From: Candidatus Undinarchaeales archaeon
GTDB lineage: Archaea > SpSt-1190 > JASMDC01
Length of the DNA stretch: 49,548 nt
Direction: 5' to 3'
NCBI GenBank assembly: GCA_030753015.1
Contig: JASMDC010000026.1
Span: 1-49,548, forward strand
The position numbers and the translations under genes are program-made. Of this stretch, positions 16,401-25,400 are shown piece by piece. The stretch's first letter is position 1. The number at the start of each line of letters is the position of its first letter. The notes below the pieces were generated by a model that worked only from the letters and a program-made list of their open reading frames with translations, was not told the origin of the DNA and searched no databases.

Positions 16401-17775
16401 GTGTCGGATTACGGAGGGACTCGTAGGCTTTGGCACAGGCTGTTGCTGCAAAGAGAAGGGCGAGCCTTGCATATGCCCGTCGTTATACGCCCCTATATGC
16501 GGGACCGATGGAAAGACCTACGCGAACAACTGCACCCTGTTCTGCGAGGGTGTTGGCATCCTTCACCCGGGCCCCTGTGCGGAGGACTGCATAGATGAGT
16601 GCGGAAATGACGAGCTGTGCATCCGGAAGTGCAAATGTGGTGTCGAGTGTCGGGACCGTATCCAGTGTTTCAAGGCGCCCTGCCCGCTCGGTCCCATCGA
16701 TAATGGATGTATGGAGAGATGCGTCGGTGCTGAGAAGGTCAAATGTGTGTTCCGTGGATCGAGTACGCTCCAGGAATGCTATTCCATGAGAGCCTTATGC
16801 AAGGGGATAGAAACGTGCACAGTCGCGTTCCTCGGCAATCATGGAGAGAACGTCACGTGGAAGAGCTCGTGCGGTGGCTACGCTTTCTCCATCGTGGACG
16901 GCCAGCCCGATATTGTCGAGTTCGACTGTGGTCCGAGCTGTACACCTGAAGGTGAGATGAACCTCTTTGGAAAACCACCCTGCTGCGATGGATTGACTGG
17001 GATCGACAATGCGTTCCCTGTAGGCGATGATTGCCTAGCTACCGATAACGGGGCGGGATACTGCACGAAGTGCGGTGACGGGACATGTGGACCCGGTGAG
17101 AACAGGTGTAACTGCGAGAGGGACTGTTCCTGTCCACCTTGCCCCATGTACTCCCCACCACATCCTGACTGGTGCAAGGACGGGAGGGTAGAGACCACTA
17201 AGGACGATTGCGGCTGCTCGAGCTTCCGATGTGTCAAGGATGGGGACTGTGCCAAGGAAGGTGAGAAATATTCCAAAGTGTTCACGGACGACTACCCGGA
17301 CCGTTGCTGCGACGGCCTGACAGCTTGGGAGTCGGGCATGGACACACGGAAGGTCAACAACGGGAAGTGCGTGGAGACCAATCTGTTATCGGGAAGCCCC
17401 GTCGGTACGTGCATCAACTGCGGGAACGGTGAGTGCGAGGAGAACGAGAACATATGCAACTGCCCCACGGACTGCGAATGTGGACCTTGCCCCATGCTCG
17501 ATGCGCCGCTCGGCGGTTTCTGTCCGGATGGAGGGAGCGCTGTATTCAAGTATGACAAGTGCGGGTGCACGGCCGGTTATGAATGTAAGGACGTCGTCTG
17601 CACCGATACACTGGGACAGAGGGAGTGTGCTGCTGCTGGAGGACAGTATGACGGGTGTCCCATGCCACGTTGCCCCGCTGGGGTGGCGTGCACGCAAGTA
17701 TGCGGTCCACCGGTATGCCTCTGTCTAATCGTGGATGACCATGTGGTCGAGCCGTACCTTCCATCCAAGGGATAG
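13408..17775 (+). CDS. Large secreted Cys-rich protein with three Kazal-type domains
   Basis: The 1455-residue product has a signal peptide (residues 1-26) and no C-terminal membrane helix. Three Kazal-like modules are visible at about 236-277, 426-466 and 1020-1061; each has the CxCPxxYxPVCGxxGKTYxNxC core typical of serine-protease inhibitors. A beta-rich segment at about 1105-1175 contains ETCTVAFLGN and WKSSCGGYAFS. Two related Cys-rich modules near the end contain CGPCPM / CPPCPM and DDCGCSSFRC. Nothing resembles a catalytic domain. It may inhibit proteases or act as an adhesin. The promoter is unclear; only a weak CATATTG precedes the ATG. The next gene follows within 4 nt of the stop. 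Confidence 0.72.
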   Translation: MVGIITTRVRAVILALVLCTTLTSAVSLLDVIEPVRSTVVARDVSFGLMNDSDEAALLDNVGQNSLVQAFFEGLGSQGIPVDDLKPRVSRTISRRTSTGEQRTVNVYYRLRMDGDVHVFIRITVAIHQDTIEVLTLSFRKQRSSLLEKAPLDLPKVSKVDEALMQNITTTALGHPKLGPIADNLLDAELYKVYAPPFVKDGTVSLGFIPIEGRCRLPVKKDELKGLFSKRMRICDDCLCPTDEKPVCGEDWITYANPCLARCAGVDVRYGGRCKSDCGIYGTILVDMDIETMKVTRVRIKDVKAIPFGPVLKCKAQECSDTLVRYTKTAKTVVGDLHVVRDGLDRLGQEKLSNIIGDDISVLSRTFNIDLECTEDSECGFSACGCKCSSRPKDTDPLRPLMECAQFCPVRYSCACIQGKCVNQNKICVCPKIYKPVCGVNGKTYSNECNADCAGVKIAHDGKCSQDVCIGNIGLVQGIESLEGAVTKHVITCKNSDGNAEQAYTSLIKLGDDDAFLKTTYFDPRSDVKSSIGGAAKLVTIVTCLSQVRIERLNRAVAANQTKDGIQYADVEFISPQVLGLIDVHVTSVTCSSNLIDAQFIEPSFCEVNDQCVRQRSCCECGKPTYVNKYHLQDRFCLLQCDCISPPNERYVGVCRENQCETLVVQDERFCSTQSDCHLQTDCCGLQAKCINRQLFIGRPDCSGILCPAIYMEPQKCVCRDNTCSITELNACINDDECRHLKCPDPLCEDGVCECAGPGTTECGNKKCEKGEELDCKDCAGQLFVTLLNRDRATLNERIDIAAYYSTIFNETLARGTCSMNVEVLVPLLKVQEADTPREVFSTSIAELDTMGIKAAASPEMVDRSLLQGIPMVFDKERKAFIGTYIPDRYGVHYITVTCFLDPRAPMIEKEKLLVEMNQCQQEGGHCINFQSSCKFGYGDADFQGCASKSEKCCVPRIVKTCNEECTEEGYTGGKCRTWPVIPDVEACLDGETLIKSEECRITEGLVGFGTGCCCKEKGEPCICPSLYAPICGTDGKTYANNCTLFCEGVGILHPGPCAEDCIDECGNDELCIRKCKCGVECRDRIQCFKAPCPLGPIDNGCMERCVGAEKVKCVFRGSSTLQECYSMRALCKGIETCTVAFLGNHGENVTWKSSCGGYAFSIVDGQPDIVEFDCGPSCTPEGEMNLFGKPPCCDGLTGIDNAFPVGDDCLATDNGAGYCTKCGDGTCGPGENRCNCERDCSCPPCPMYSPPHPDWCKDGRVETTKDDCGCSSFRCVKDGDCAKEGEKYSKVFTDDYPDRCCDGLTAWESGMDTRKVNNGKCVETNLLSGSPVGTCINCGNGECEENENICNCPTDCECGPCPMLDAPLGGFCPDGGSAVFKYDKCGCTAGYECKDVVCTDTLGQRECAAAGGQYDGCPMPRCPAGVACTQVCGPPVCLCLIVDDHVVEPYLPSKG

Positions 17776-17823
17776 AAAGTGGCGTTGACCCGGGATGAGG
17801 GTGCCTCTTCGCCCTCCAGGTCA

Positions 17824-17835
17824 ACTATTTATATC
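17824..17835 (+). promoter_or_regulatory. TATA box inside the operon, sets the start of the next gene
   Basis: ACTATTTATATC is a strong archaeal TATA box whose centre is 27 nt before ATG 17857. It indicates an additional leaderless start and argues against translation beginning at GTG 17779. Confidence 0.6.
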
Positions 17836-17856
17836 TACGTCGGCAGGTTCGTTGCG

Positions 17857-20628
17857 ATGAGGCAGAGGTACATTATCCTGTTGTTGATAACCCTCTCGCT
17901 CCTCGCTCCGTTCGCCGGGGCGGTGGCCGCCGAGAGCATCCGTGAGGAGGTGACATTGACACGGCTCAACCGATTGGAGGCAACTGTCGAGTTCATCTTC
18001 TCCAAACGACAGATGGACACGATCCAAGAAGAACATGTGAGAATGATCTGTAATCGGGCCCACTTCTTATCATGCGATGCAGTTGTCGATAGGCTGCATA
18101 ACGCTATCACGGTTACCGCCTCGATGCGACCTTCCATCAACATAGAATCCGTAGAGGACGCGGATGGAGGTAAGCTTCGTGCGATATTCGCTCACAGGTA
18201 CGCACCCCTTCAGCATGTACTTGCCACACGAGTGAGCACCCCGAACACGCACCTCACCATCCACTATCCTACCCATACATTCTCCTTCGATAAACCCGTG
18301 ATGGAGGAGATGAGGAACACCTTCACGGTGACCTTTGAGCACCAGCCTTTCCCGTTCGATTTCGGTACGACCCTCACGAGCTCGAATGAGGATCTGATCG
18401 TTGGCGATACTATTGACATCCCGGAGATACACGGAGAGGTATGCTATGCTGCTCTCTTCTTCGGTACAACGAAGGTATCCCATGCGACGACAGTCGGCTG
18501 TCTCAAGATGTATCTGCCCAGCGGAGGAGCACCGACCGGGGTCGAACCCACCATCCATGTCCTCTCCTATTCGAAGGACAAGGTGGAGTATTCGACCTTC
18601 GGCCCGGAGGACGTTCCCATCGAGCCCTCGTCCATGGACCTCACCCTTACGCTCGAGCAACGCTTGACCAAGCTCGGCCGTCCGGTTCGCATCGGCATCA
18701 CCACCGATGAGGAAACCGAATGGTGTGAGGTGGTAATCATGGACAGCCTCCTCAATCCTCTCGGCACGGTGAGGTACGAAACGTGCGACGAGATACTCGT
18801 GGGCACTAGAACATCGTGGCTGCCCGGGCTCCATTATTTCAGGGTGACCGTTCACGCAGGTTCCAAGCATGCATCTGCGTCAGAATCCGTTACGCTCGAA
18901 CCTTCCGGCCACGAGGAAGGCCCTGGATTCGATGTGGAGAAGGATGTGTTCACAGCCGGCGAGTCCGTGACCCTGCATTCCTCTTTCCGTGGTAGGGGCC
19001 TCTACTGCACGACCCGTCTCTATGATCTCGAGTACAACCTCGTCTCGGAGGTCGACTCTTTCGGATGCGAACGCGCCACGGTTGATCTGGACGAGACACT
19101 TGCGGCAGGCAGTTATATCATAAAGACCGATATGTACGAGAGGGGACGGCTCAAGGGATTCGAGTCTACAATCATCCAGATCAAACCATGGAGCCCCCTT
19201 CCGGGGACACTCATGGAGCGGCTCTGTACTGGTTCGTTCTTCAGGTTGGAGGATGAACGCATACCGTGTCTCGTACCCGGAAGGACCTGTACACCGACCT
19301 CGCTCCAATTACCGCTGTGTTTGTGCTTCGACAAGAACGGTAACGTGAAGGACAGCTGTAACTATGCGGAGGTATGTACAAAGGACGGTTGTCGGGAGCG
19401 TGCGATCCCCCCCTATACCGTCATCATTGACGGGACCAAGTGCATCGCAAGGCGTGGGACCCACGTACTGCCATGCGTCGGACCTGGAGAGCTCTGCTCG
19501 GATTCATGCTTATGCGTGGACAGGTTCCGCTCACCCATCTCTACATGCCAGGAGAACTCGCTCTGCACACCGACAGGTTGTAGCAAACCGGAGATCGTTT
19601 TCGATGTGGAGGACGTGGAGCCGGTCTCCGCGCGCCGTTCGGATCTCGCATCTGGGATAGATTTGACATGGCGTGGTGTGCTCAAATACCATGACCGTAT
19701 TACGGCCGGAGAGGGATTCACCGTTCGCTCACGTCTCGGAGACGCAGAAGAGAGCGCGACCATCGAGCCGGTGGGTGATGGCCGTGTGACGGTCTCCACG
19801 CACTTGGCAACACCACTCAAGGAGGGAGAGACGGAGGCCTATCTCCTGTTCGAGAGGGAAGAGGCCAAGCTCTTGGTCAAACGCCAGTTCTCGGTCCAGT
19901 ACGATGATCCGGGATTGCTGTTCGAGATCGTGGACGTCGAGCCGGAGGCGCTCGACGCCGAACGGCTGCGTGGTGAGCAGTCGCTGCGTGTGCGTATGCG
20001 GGTGCTTGACGAGCAAGGTCATAAGGTCGTGTCACTCCCCATCTCGGCGTTCGATATGAGTGTCGACGGCGTGCTTGTCCGCTCGATCTCGGCGAAGTTC
20101 ATCGACGACATGTGGAACGTGGTCGGGACGCTCTGGGCAGATGACCTCCCTCCAGGACCGAGGCGGCTGACCCTGTCCGTGGACCACCTCGGACGATCAC
20201 GAAAGATCGAACGCAGCATTGATGTGATGCGGAAAGCACCCCTAGACGTGAGCATCATGAAGGTCGATCCGGGTACGAAGCAGAAGCCGCTCTTCCTCAT
20301 GATCGTCGGGATCGGGTTCGACATGGACGTCTACTTGGAGCTCCAAGGGTCCGAGGGCCTCACCAAGAACGATGTAACCATCACGCTGAACAACAAGGAC
20401 ATATCCGAGACAATAACCTACATCGTGAGTACGGCCAAGGGGCCGAAGATCCACCTCTCGAACGTCCGCCTCTGCCCCGACCATCCACCTAGACCGAACA
20501 GCGAGATACCTTTCGAGGTTCAGATACGAAAGGGGGATGAGACTGCTAGCGATAAGACCCGACTGGTCGTCCGGGGGAATCCCGGCGATTGGTCGAACCT
20601 GGGACAGACGGGGTGTGATGCCCGATGA
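17857..20628 (+). CDS. Large secreted protein with beta-rich and Cys-rich segments (hypothetical)
   Basis: The frame is open from GTG 17779, but ATG 17857 gives a clean signal peptide (MRQRYIILLLITLSLLAP, cleavage likely near AVAA) and lies 27 nt after a TATA box; the product is then 923 residues. Several beta-sandwich-like stretches of about 100 residues alternate with a short Cys-rich part (roughly 455-585) containing CLC and CTPTGC pairs. There is no terminal membrane helix. No family is recognised. The stop overlaps the next start as ATGA (20625), so it is translationally coupled to the pilin-like protein, which may anchor or export it (inference). Confidence 0.65.
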   Translation: MRQRYIILLLITLSLLAPFAGAVAAESIREEVTLTRLNRLEATVEFIFSKRQMDTIQEEHVRMICNRAHFLSCDAVVDRLHNAITVTASMRPSINIESVEDADGGKLRAIFAHRYAPLQHVLATRVSTPNTHLTIHYPTHTFSFDKPVMEEMRNTFTVTFEHQPFPFDFGTTLTSSNEDLIVGDTIDIPEIHGEVCYAALFFGTTKVSHATTVGCLKMYLPSGGAPTGVEPTIHVLSYSKDKVEYSTFGPEDVPIEPSSMDLTLTLEQRLTKLGRPVRIGITTDEETEWCEVVIMDSLLNPLGTVRYETCDEILVGTRTSWLPGLHYFRVTVHAGSKHASASESVTLEPSGHEEGPGFDVEKDVFTAGESVTLHSSFRGRGLYCTTRLYDLEYNLVSEVDSFGCERATVDLDETLAAGSYIIKTDMYERGRLKGFESTIIQIKPWSPLPGTLMERLCTGSFFRLEDERIPCLVPGRTCTPTSLQLPLCLCFDKNGNVKDSCNYAEVCTKDGCRERAIPPYTVIIDGTKCIARRGTHVLPCVGPGELCSDSCLCVDRFRSPISTCQENSLCTPTGCSKPEIVFDVEDVEPVSARRSDLASGIDLTWRGVLKYHDRITAGEGFTVRSRLGDAEESATIEPVGDGRVTVSTHLATPLKEGETEAYLLFEREEAKLLVKRQFSVQYDDPGLLFEIVDVEPEALDAERLRGEQSLRVRMRVLDEQGHKVVSLPISAFDMSVDGVLVRSISAKFIDDMWNVVGTLWADDLPPGPRRLTLSVDHLGRSRKIERSIDVMRKAPLDVSIMKVDPGTKQKPLFLMIVGIGFDMDVYLELQGSEGLTKNDVTITLNNKDISETITYIVSTAKGPKIHLSNVRLCPDHPPRPNSEIPFEVQIRKGDETASDKTRLVVRGNPGDWSNLGQTGCDAR

Positions 20629-22463
20629 GCTTAGGAGTCGGCCACCGTGGTCAGTTCACGCTCATCGGTCTTGCAGCCATAGCACTCGTCGTGCTGATGA
20701 TCGTTATGTTCACTCTCAAGGGGACCGAGGCCGATCGTGACCGACGCATCACCGAGAGCGAAGCATCGGACATATCGCGGGTCCTTGAGAAAGAGACGCG
20801 GTTCCTCGAGGGTGTTCTTGAGGATGCTGTTGCGTCCGCCGTATTCGAGATGGGGCAGAACAGCGGGTACACCCTCGAGAACAGGCCCGGGCTAAAGCAC
20901 ATGGGCATCCCCTACCTGTTCTACCAGGGCCATGTGGTGAACGTACCTACCGTCACCGTCATGGAGGACATGCTCGCAGAAGAGGTGGAGCGGAGGGTCA
21001 CCAACGCCATCGAGAAGCACAAGGTACAGCTGCGAAAGGAGAAGCGTACCTATTCATTCGGTCATCCCGTCGTAGGGGGCATCATCGAGGAGACGGGATG
21101 TCGTCTCGACCTTAGTGTACCCATCGTTGTGGAGGCCGAGGACGGAACGATGCATGCATCGTCCACAATCGAGTTCACCCACGTGAGCCCTCTGCGCATC
21201 GGCTATTTACGGAAGCTGGCCGAGCAGTACGTACAGAACTACAACCAGCTCCGCTTCATGGAGATGGGCGTTCTTGCCGGGATCCGGGAGGACGCCCGTA
21301 TCTGGGAACCCCCAGGAAGGCTCATGCACTCAGTATCATGTAAGAATCCCCCATTCAAGGGGAAGGAGGAGATGGTGACGCCCTTCAGGGAGAACAGTCA
21401 GCTGTCGGTGGCACGTGAGCTCAAGCGCATCCGAAATCTCTTCCGTGAGGACCGCTACGTCGAGTGGAACCTCGACTTCAGGCCCACCGATACCGATTTC
21501 TCCTTCGTGGCCGATAACGATAAGTACGGGTACGAGACCGAGCGCATCTATCTAGTCCCCCAGATGCTCGCCCCCTTCTCCCCACGCTCGGACGTATGCA
21601 TCTCTCACTATGAGGTGACCTACGAGCTGAGCTGGCCGGTACAAGTATCCCTTATCGACCTCCTTCCCACGGCAAAAGTAGTAGGGGGTTCGGGATCCGC
21701 CCTCATCAAACCGCTCGAGTTCCAGTTCTATCTGGAGCCGTACCTCGGGACGAACGAGGACGGATCAGTGAACACGCGTGCCGTGAACGAGTCGGTCGAC
21801 GCACCTTCAACGGTCGATAGCAAATGCGCGGGTTCATGCAAACTAGATCTGACATTCACCAACTCCAACAACGGACGGGTATGGCTCGATACATGTGCCT
21901 ACACCTACGACGGTAGCAGGCTGTACGAGGAAGAGATCACATGCGGAGTGCACACGCTGGTCGCGGCCGATGCCACAGATCCTACCCTTGGGAAGCTGAT
22001 CAAGAGGGTGAACCTCCAGAACACGCTCAAGGAGACCTACACGATCCCGCCGGCGATAACGGTGGAAGGGACAGTGTACGAGGAACAGCGGACCTACTGT
22101 GAGATGTCTGGTACCCTTACTTCACCGAACAACGTACCGATCGTGGCCCGTGGCGGTGCACCGCCTGCTTACATCGAGGTGCTCCTAGTACCATTGGAGG
22201 TCGGTCTGGGCGAGGTCATGTACGCAGCGGCCGATGATAAGGGACACTACTCGTTCCCCCAGGTGACACCTGGTGAGTACTGGCTCGTCGCCCGCTCCAC
22301 TCCTGATGCTGATGGGCATCCTCTCATCGCAATTGATCCTGAAGGTAGAATAGTCACTATAAGTGCTGACTCTCGTCGAATAGACGTCATCATGAAGCCG
22401 CTACAGATAGCGTTCGTTCATGGTAAGTACGAGAGAGTCTCGGAGGTGAGTGACGCGTGCTGA
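20625..22463 (+). CDS. Membrane-anchored protein with RGQ pilin-like N-terminus and carboxypeptidase-regulatory-like domain
   Basis: The N-terminus reads HRGQFTLIGLAAIALVVLM: a short basic leader and RGQ, then an uninterrupted hydrophobic helix. This resembles archaeal class III (pilin/archaellin-type) signal sequences and the RGQVTIF-type N-termini common in DPANN genomes. The helix is followed by a long helical and beta ectodomain (about 35-470). Near residues 480-570 is a beta-sandwich of the carboxypeptidase-regulatory-like type (VTVEGTVYEE, then DDKGHYSFPQVTPGEYWLVARS in two pieces). It is 612 residues, coupled on both sides (ATGA at 20625; the next gene starts at 22457 inside its 3' end). 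I infer a surface anchor or scaffold for the secreted proteins of the operon. Confidence 0.65.
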   Translation: MSLGVGHRGQFTLIGLAAIALVVLMIVMFTLKGTEADRDRRITESEASDISRVLEKETRFLEGVLEDAVASAVFEMGQNSGYTLENRPGLKHMGIPYLFYQGHVVNVPTVTVMEDMLAEEVERRVTNAIEKHKVQLRKEKRTYSFGHPVVGGIIEETGCRLDLSVPIVVEAEDGTMHASSTIEFTHVSPLRIGYLRKLAEQYVQNYNQLRFMEMGVLAGIREDARIWEPPGRLMHSVSCKNPPFKGKEEMVTPFRENSQLSVARELKRIRNLFREDRYVEWNLDFRPTDTDFSFVADNDKYGYETERIYLVPQMLAPFSPRSDVCISHYEVTYELSWPVQVSLIDLLPTAKVVGGSGSALIKPLEFQFYLEPYLGTNEDGSVNTRAVNESVDAPSTVDSKCAGSCKLDLTFTNSNNGRVWLDTCAYTYDGSRLYEEEITCGVHTLVAADATDPTLGKLIKRVNLQNTLKETYTIPPAITVEGTVYEEQRTYCEMSGTLTSPNNVPIVARGGAPPAYIEVLLVPLEVGLGEVMYAAADDKGHYSFPQVTPGEYWLVARSTPDADGHPLIAIDPEGRIVTISADSRRIDVIMKPLQIAFVHGKYERVSEVSDAC

Positions 22464-25400
22464 AACGGCCACACGGCCAAAAAAAGTATGCATTGGTATT
22501 CTTACTACTGTTCATCATATCGACCTCTGCCCAGGCGGGTCTCATACCAATCTCCGATAAGTACGCGGGTGGCGCAAAGAACATGTGCAAGACCTGCATC
22601 CAGTGCGTGGACACCGAGGGGGAGGAGCAAAAGAGCTGTCTGATGGGATGCCTGAAAGCAGGTGTCGACCTGCTGCTCGGACCCCTGTGCAACAAGATGT
22701 GCAAGGACAGCAAGATATGCAACGGTCTGTGCGGCAACTGTATCCCATGCGCGTTCGAGAAAGGGGATGCGGCCGAGAAGTGCCTTGTGAAGTGCGTTGG
22801 TGAAGCTCTCATAATCGGACCTATCTGTGGTAATGTGTGCAATCAGACCGTAAGCCAGGACTGGATGAACGGTGCAGAGAAGTGCGAGGGTGCATGTACA
22901 GAGTGCGCCTCGTGCGTGTTCGAGGAGGGTGGTGAAGCCCAGGAGAAGTGCGCGCTCAACTGTGTCGTGAAGAACATCCTTCTCAATCCGCTCTGTGGAA
23001 AGGCCTGCTCGAAGGCCGGTGGTGATCCCAAGGATTGGGAGATTAAGGAAAGTGACTCTGCAGATGAAAAAGCGAAGAAGAAGGAGGCTGCAAAGGAAGG
23101 CGCCAAGGATGTTGGCGCATGCGAGAAGATCTGCTCGACAGCCATCGAATGCGCTCCCTGTGCCTTTAAGACGACAGGCCGTGATAAGGCAATGTGCGGG
23201 GTCTCGTGCGTTGTCGGTAACTTCCTCTGTGAGAAATCATGCAGGAAGATATGCGACGATCCGAAGCAATATCCGACAGAGGCGGAGAAAGCAGAGGAGA
23301 AGAAGGACGACAAAGACGGTAAGAAGAAGCCGAAGATGAAGGATTGTACAAGTAATTGCCTTGACATCTGTGGTACCTGCTCACAATGTGCGAACCAGAA
23401 GACCGAGGCAGGCTTGAAAGAATGCATGATAAGGGAGTGCTTGGGCAAGAAGCTGATCAGCGCCCTGTGCAGCAACCTCTTTGTGGGCCCCATGGTGCAG
23501 AAGTGCCTCGAGTGCGGGACGTGCGCGATGGAGCCCGAGGAGAACCGAGCGGCATGCCTTAAGGACTGTGTCGGGAGGCAGCCATTGGCCTTCGACATCT
23601 GCGAGACCGTGAGCTGTGATCCCATCTGCTCGGGCCAGCGTACTGAGGAATGCCGTCAGAAGTGCGGAGGGAGCAGCACATGCATAGACGTGTGCATCCA
23701 GGACTGCAAGGTCGAGTGCCTGGACCTTTGTCACGCATGTGGTAAGTGTGGTTTCGAGAGCACGAAAGAGGCAATGCACGAGTGCACCATCCGCTACTGT
23801 ATACGCCCCTTCATGATGACACCCATCTGCGAGGACTATTGCTCTGAAGTAGTAAAGGGACTGCGGCCGGAGAACTGCAAGGCAATATGCATGACATGCG
23901 AGGATGCTATCTTCTCCGTAGATTGTGTGACCAGAAAGAGTCAGGTGCGGCCCCTTCTTGTGCAATGCATGTTCCGGGACGTGTGCGATGAGCGATGCGA
24001 CGAACATTTCGAGTCGGTACAGGAGGCGGACGAGTGCAAGGGTAACTGCGATAAATGCAAGCACTGTGCGAATGAGGATGACTATAATGTCCAGAAACAG
24101 TGCATGGAGGACTGCTTCGGTTCCCTGTCAGTGAAAGCCGAGTGTTCGGGCCTCTGCGTTGAGTGGGGAGTGACCGCGGGCGACGCGACCCTCAGGTGCC
24201 GTAGCCTGTGTGCGGCCTGCGTGCGGTGCGATGGGGAGACGGACCCGGCAAAGAAGAAGATCTGCCTCCGCAACTGCACGATGACCCAGATGGAGGATTA
24301 CTTCGGTGAGCGGTGCGACAGCGTGTGCCAGGACCAGGACGATAAGCCCACCTGTCGTGACAAGTGCATGAAATGCGATAGCTGCCCGTTCGAAGGCGAT
24401 GGACAGAACATCACGACATGCATCTTGAACAAGTGCGTCGACTCCATCTCGGTAGCACGGCCCATCTGTGAGGACGTATGCGCCAACGAGCAGAACAAAG
24501 CAGGCTGCATTCAGGGATGCGTCAAATGCCCGTCTTGCGTAGATCTCGATACACGGCGGAAACGTCTTGACTGTTTCACCGAATGCGTTGCACCGGACAT
24601 CCTCGGTAGTCAATGCGACTCGCTCTGTGTGGACAGACCCAATGCCACCGGATGCAAGCAACGGTGTCGAAATTGTCACCTGTGCATGGACAAGACCGGC
24701 CAATCACGTGGGGAGTGTCTTGAACGATGTGCAGACCGGGGACAACTTCGTTCTTCATGTGAAGGCCATTGCGAGACTGCCAAGGATCTGATCTATTGCC
24801 AGAGCGCATGTATGACCTGCCCCCAGTGCGATAAGCTCGAGGGCACGGAGCTTGATTCGTGCATACAGGAATGCACCGGCATAATCACACGGCAGATGCT
24901 CTTTGACACGTGCGATGACCTCTGTGCCTCATATAATGACCCGGAGCGCTGTAAGGCGGCATGCGATGAATGCACCGACTGCGACATGGGAGCCGGGCAG
25001 TACGAGTGCCTGCAGGACTGTGTGGATAAGACTGATTCGGGGCTGGACTTCTCCGATAAAGAGAAGGAACGTCGTGAGAAGCTGAAGAAAGGGCTGCTGT
25101 CCGGAGTCTGTGACCTCATGTTCGGCAATATCTGGGACATGTTCTCGTGTGACCTAGTATGTGCAATGGGGGGTCCTTGTCCCATCCCTGACCAAAGGTA
25201 TCTTCTCAAATGCCCCGAGACCGCACAAGAGAACCTCTACCTCTACTATTCAGACCTCATCACCTATTTCGAGAACGTTGCAGAGTTCTATGCGAATATG
25301 GAGGCGGCTCTGGATGCAATACTCTTGGGCACAGTGGGAATGTGCGGGATGTGCAATTACCAGCTGGCCATGATATCGGGTGCTTACAGCACGTGTAGCG

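Noticed and set aside
22559-25110. Regular repeats suggesting a CRISPR array
   Set aside because: The periodicity is at the amino-acid level (cysteine codons) within an intact reading frame; the units are not identical in DNA and no cas genes are near.
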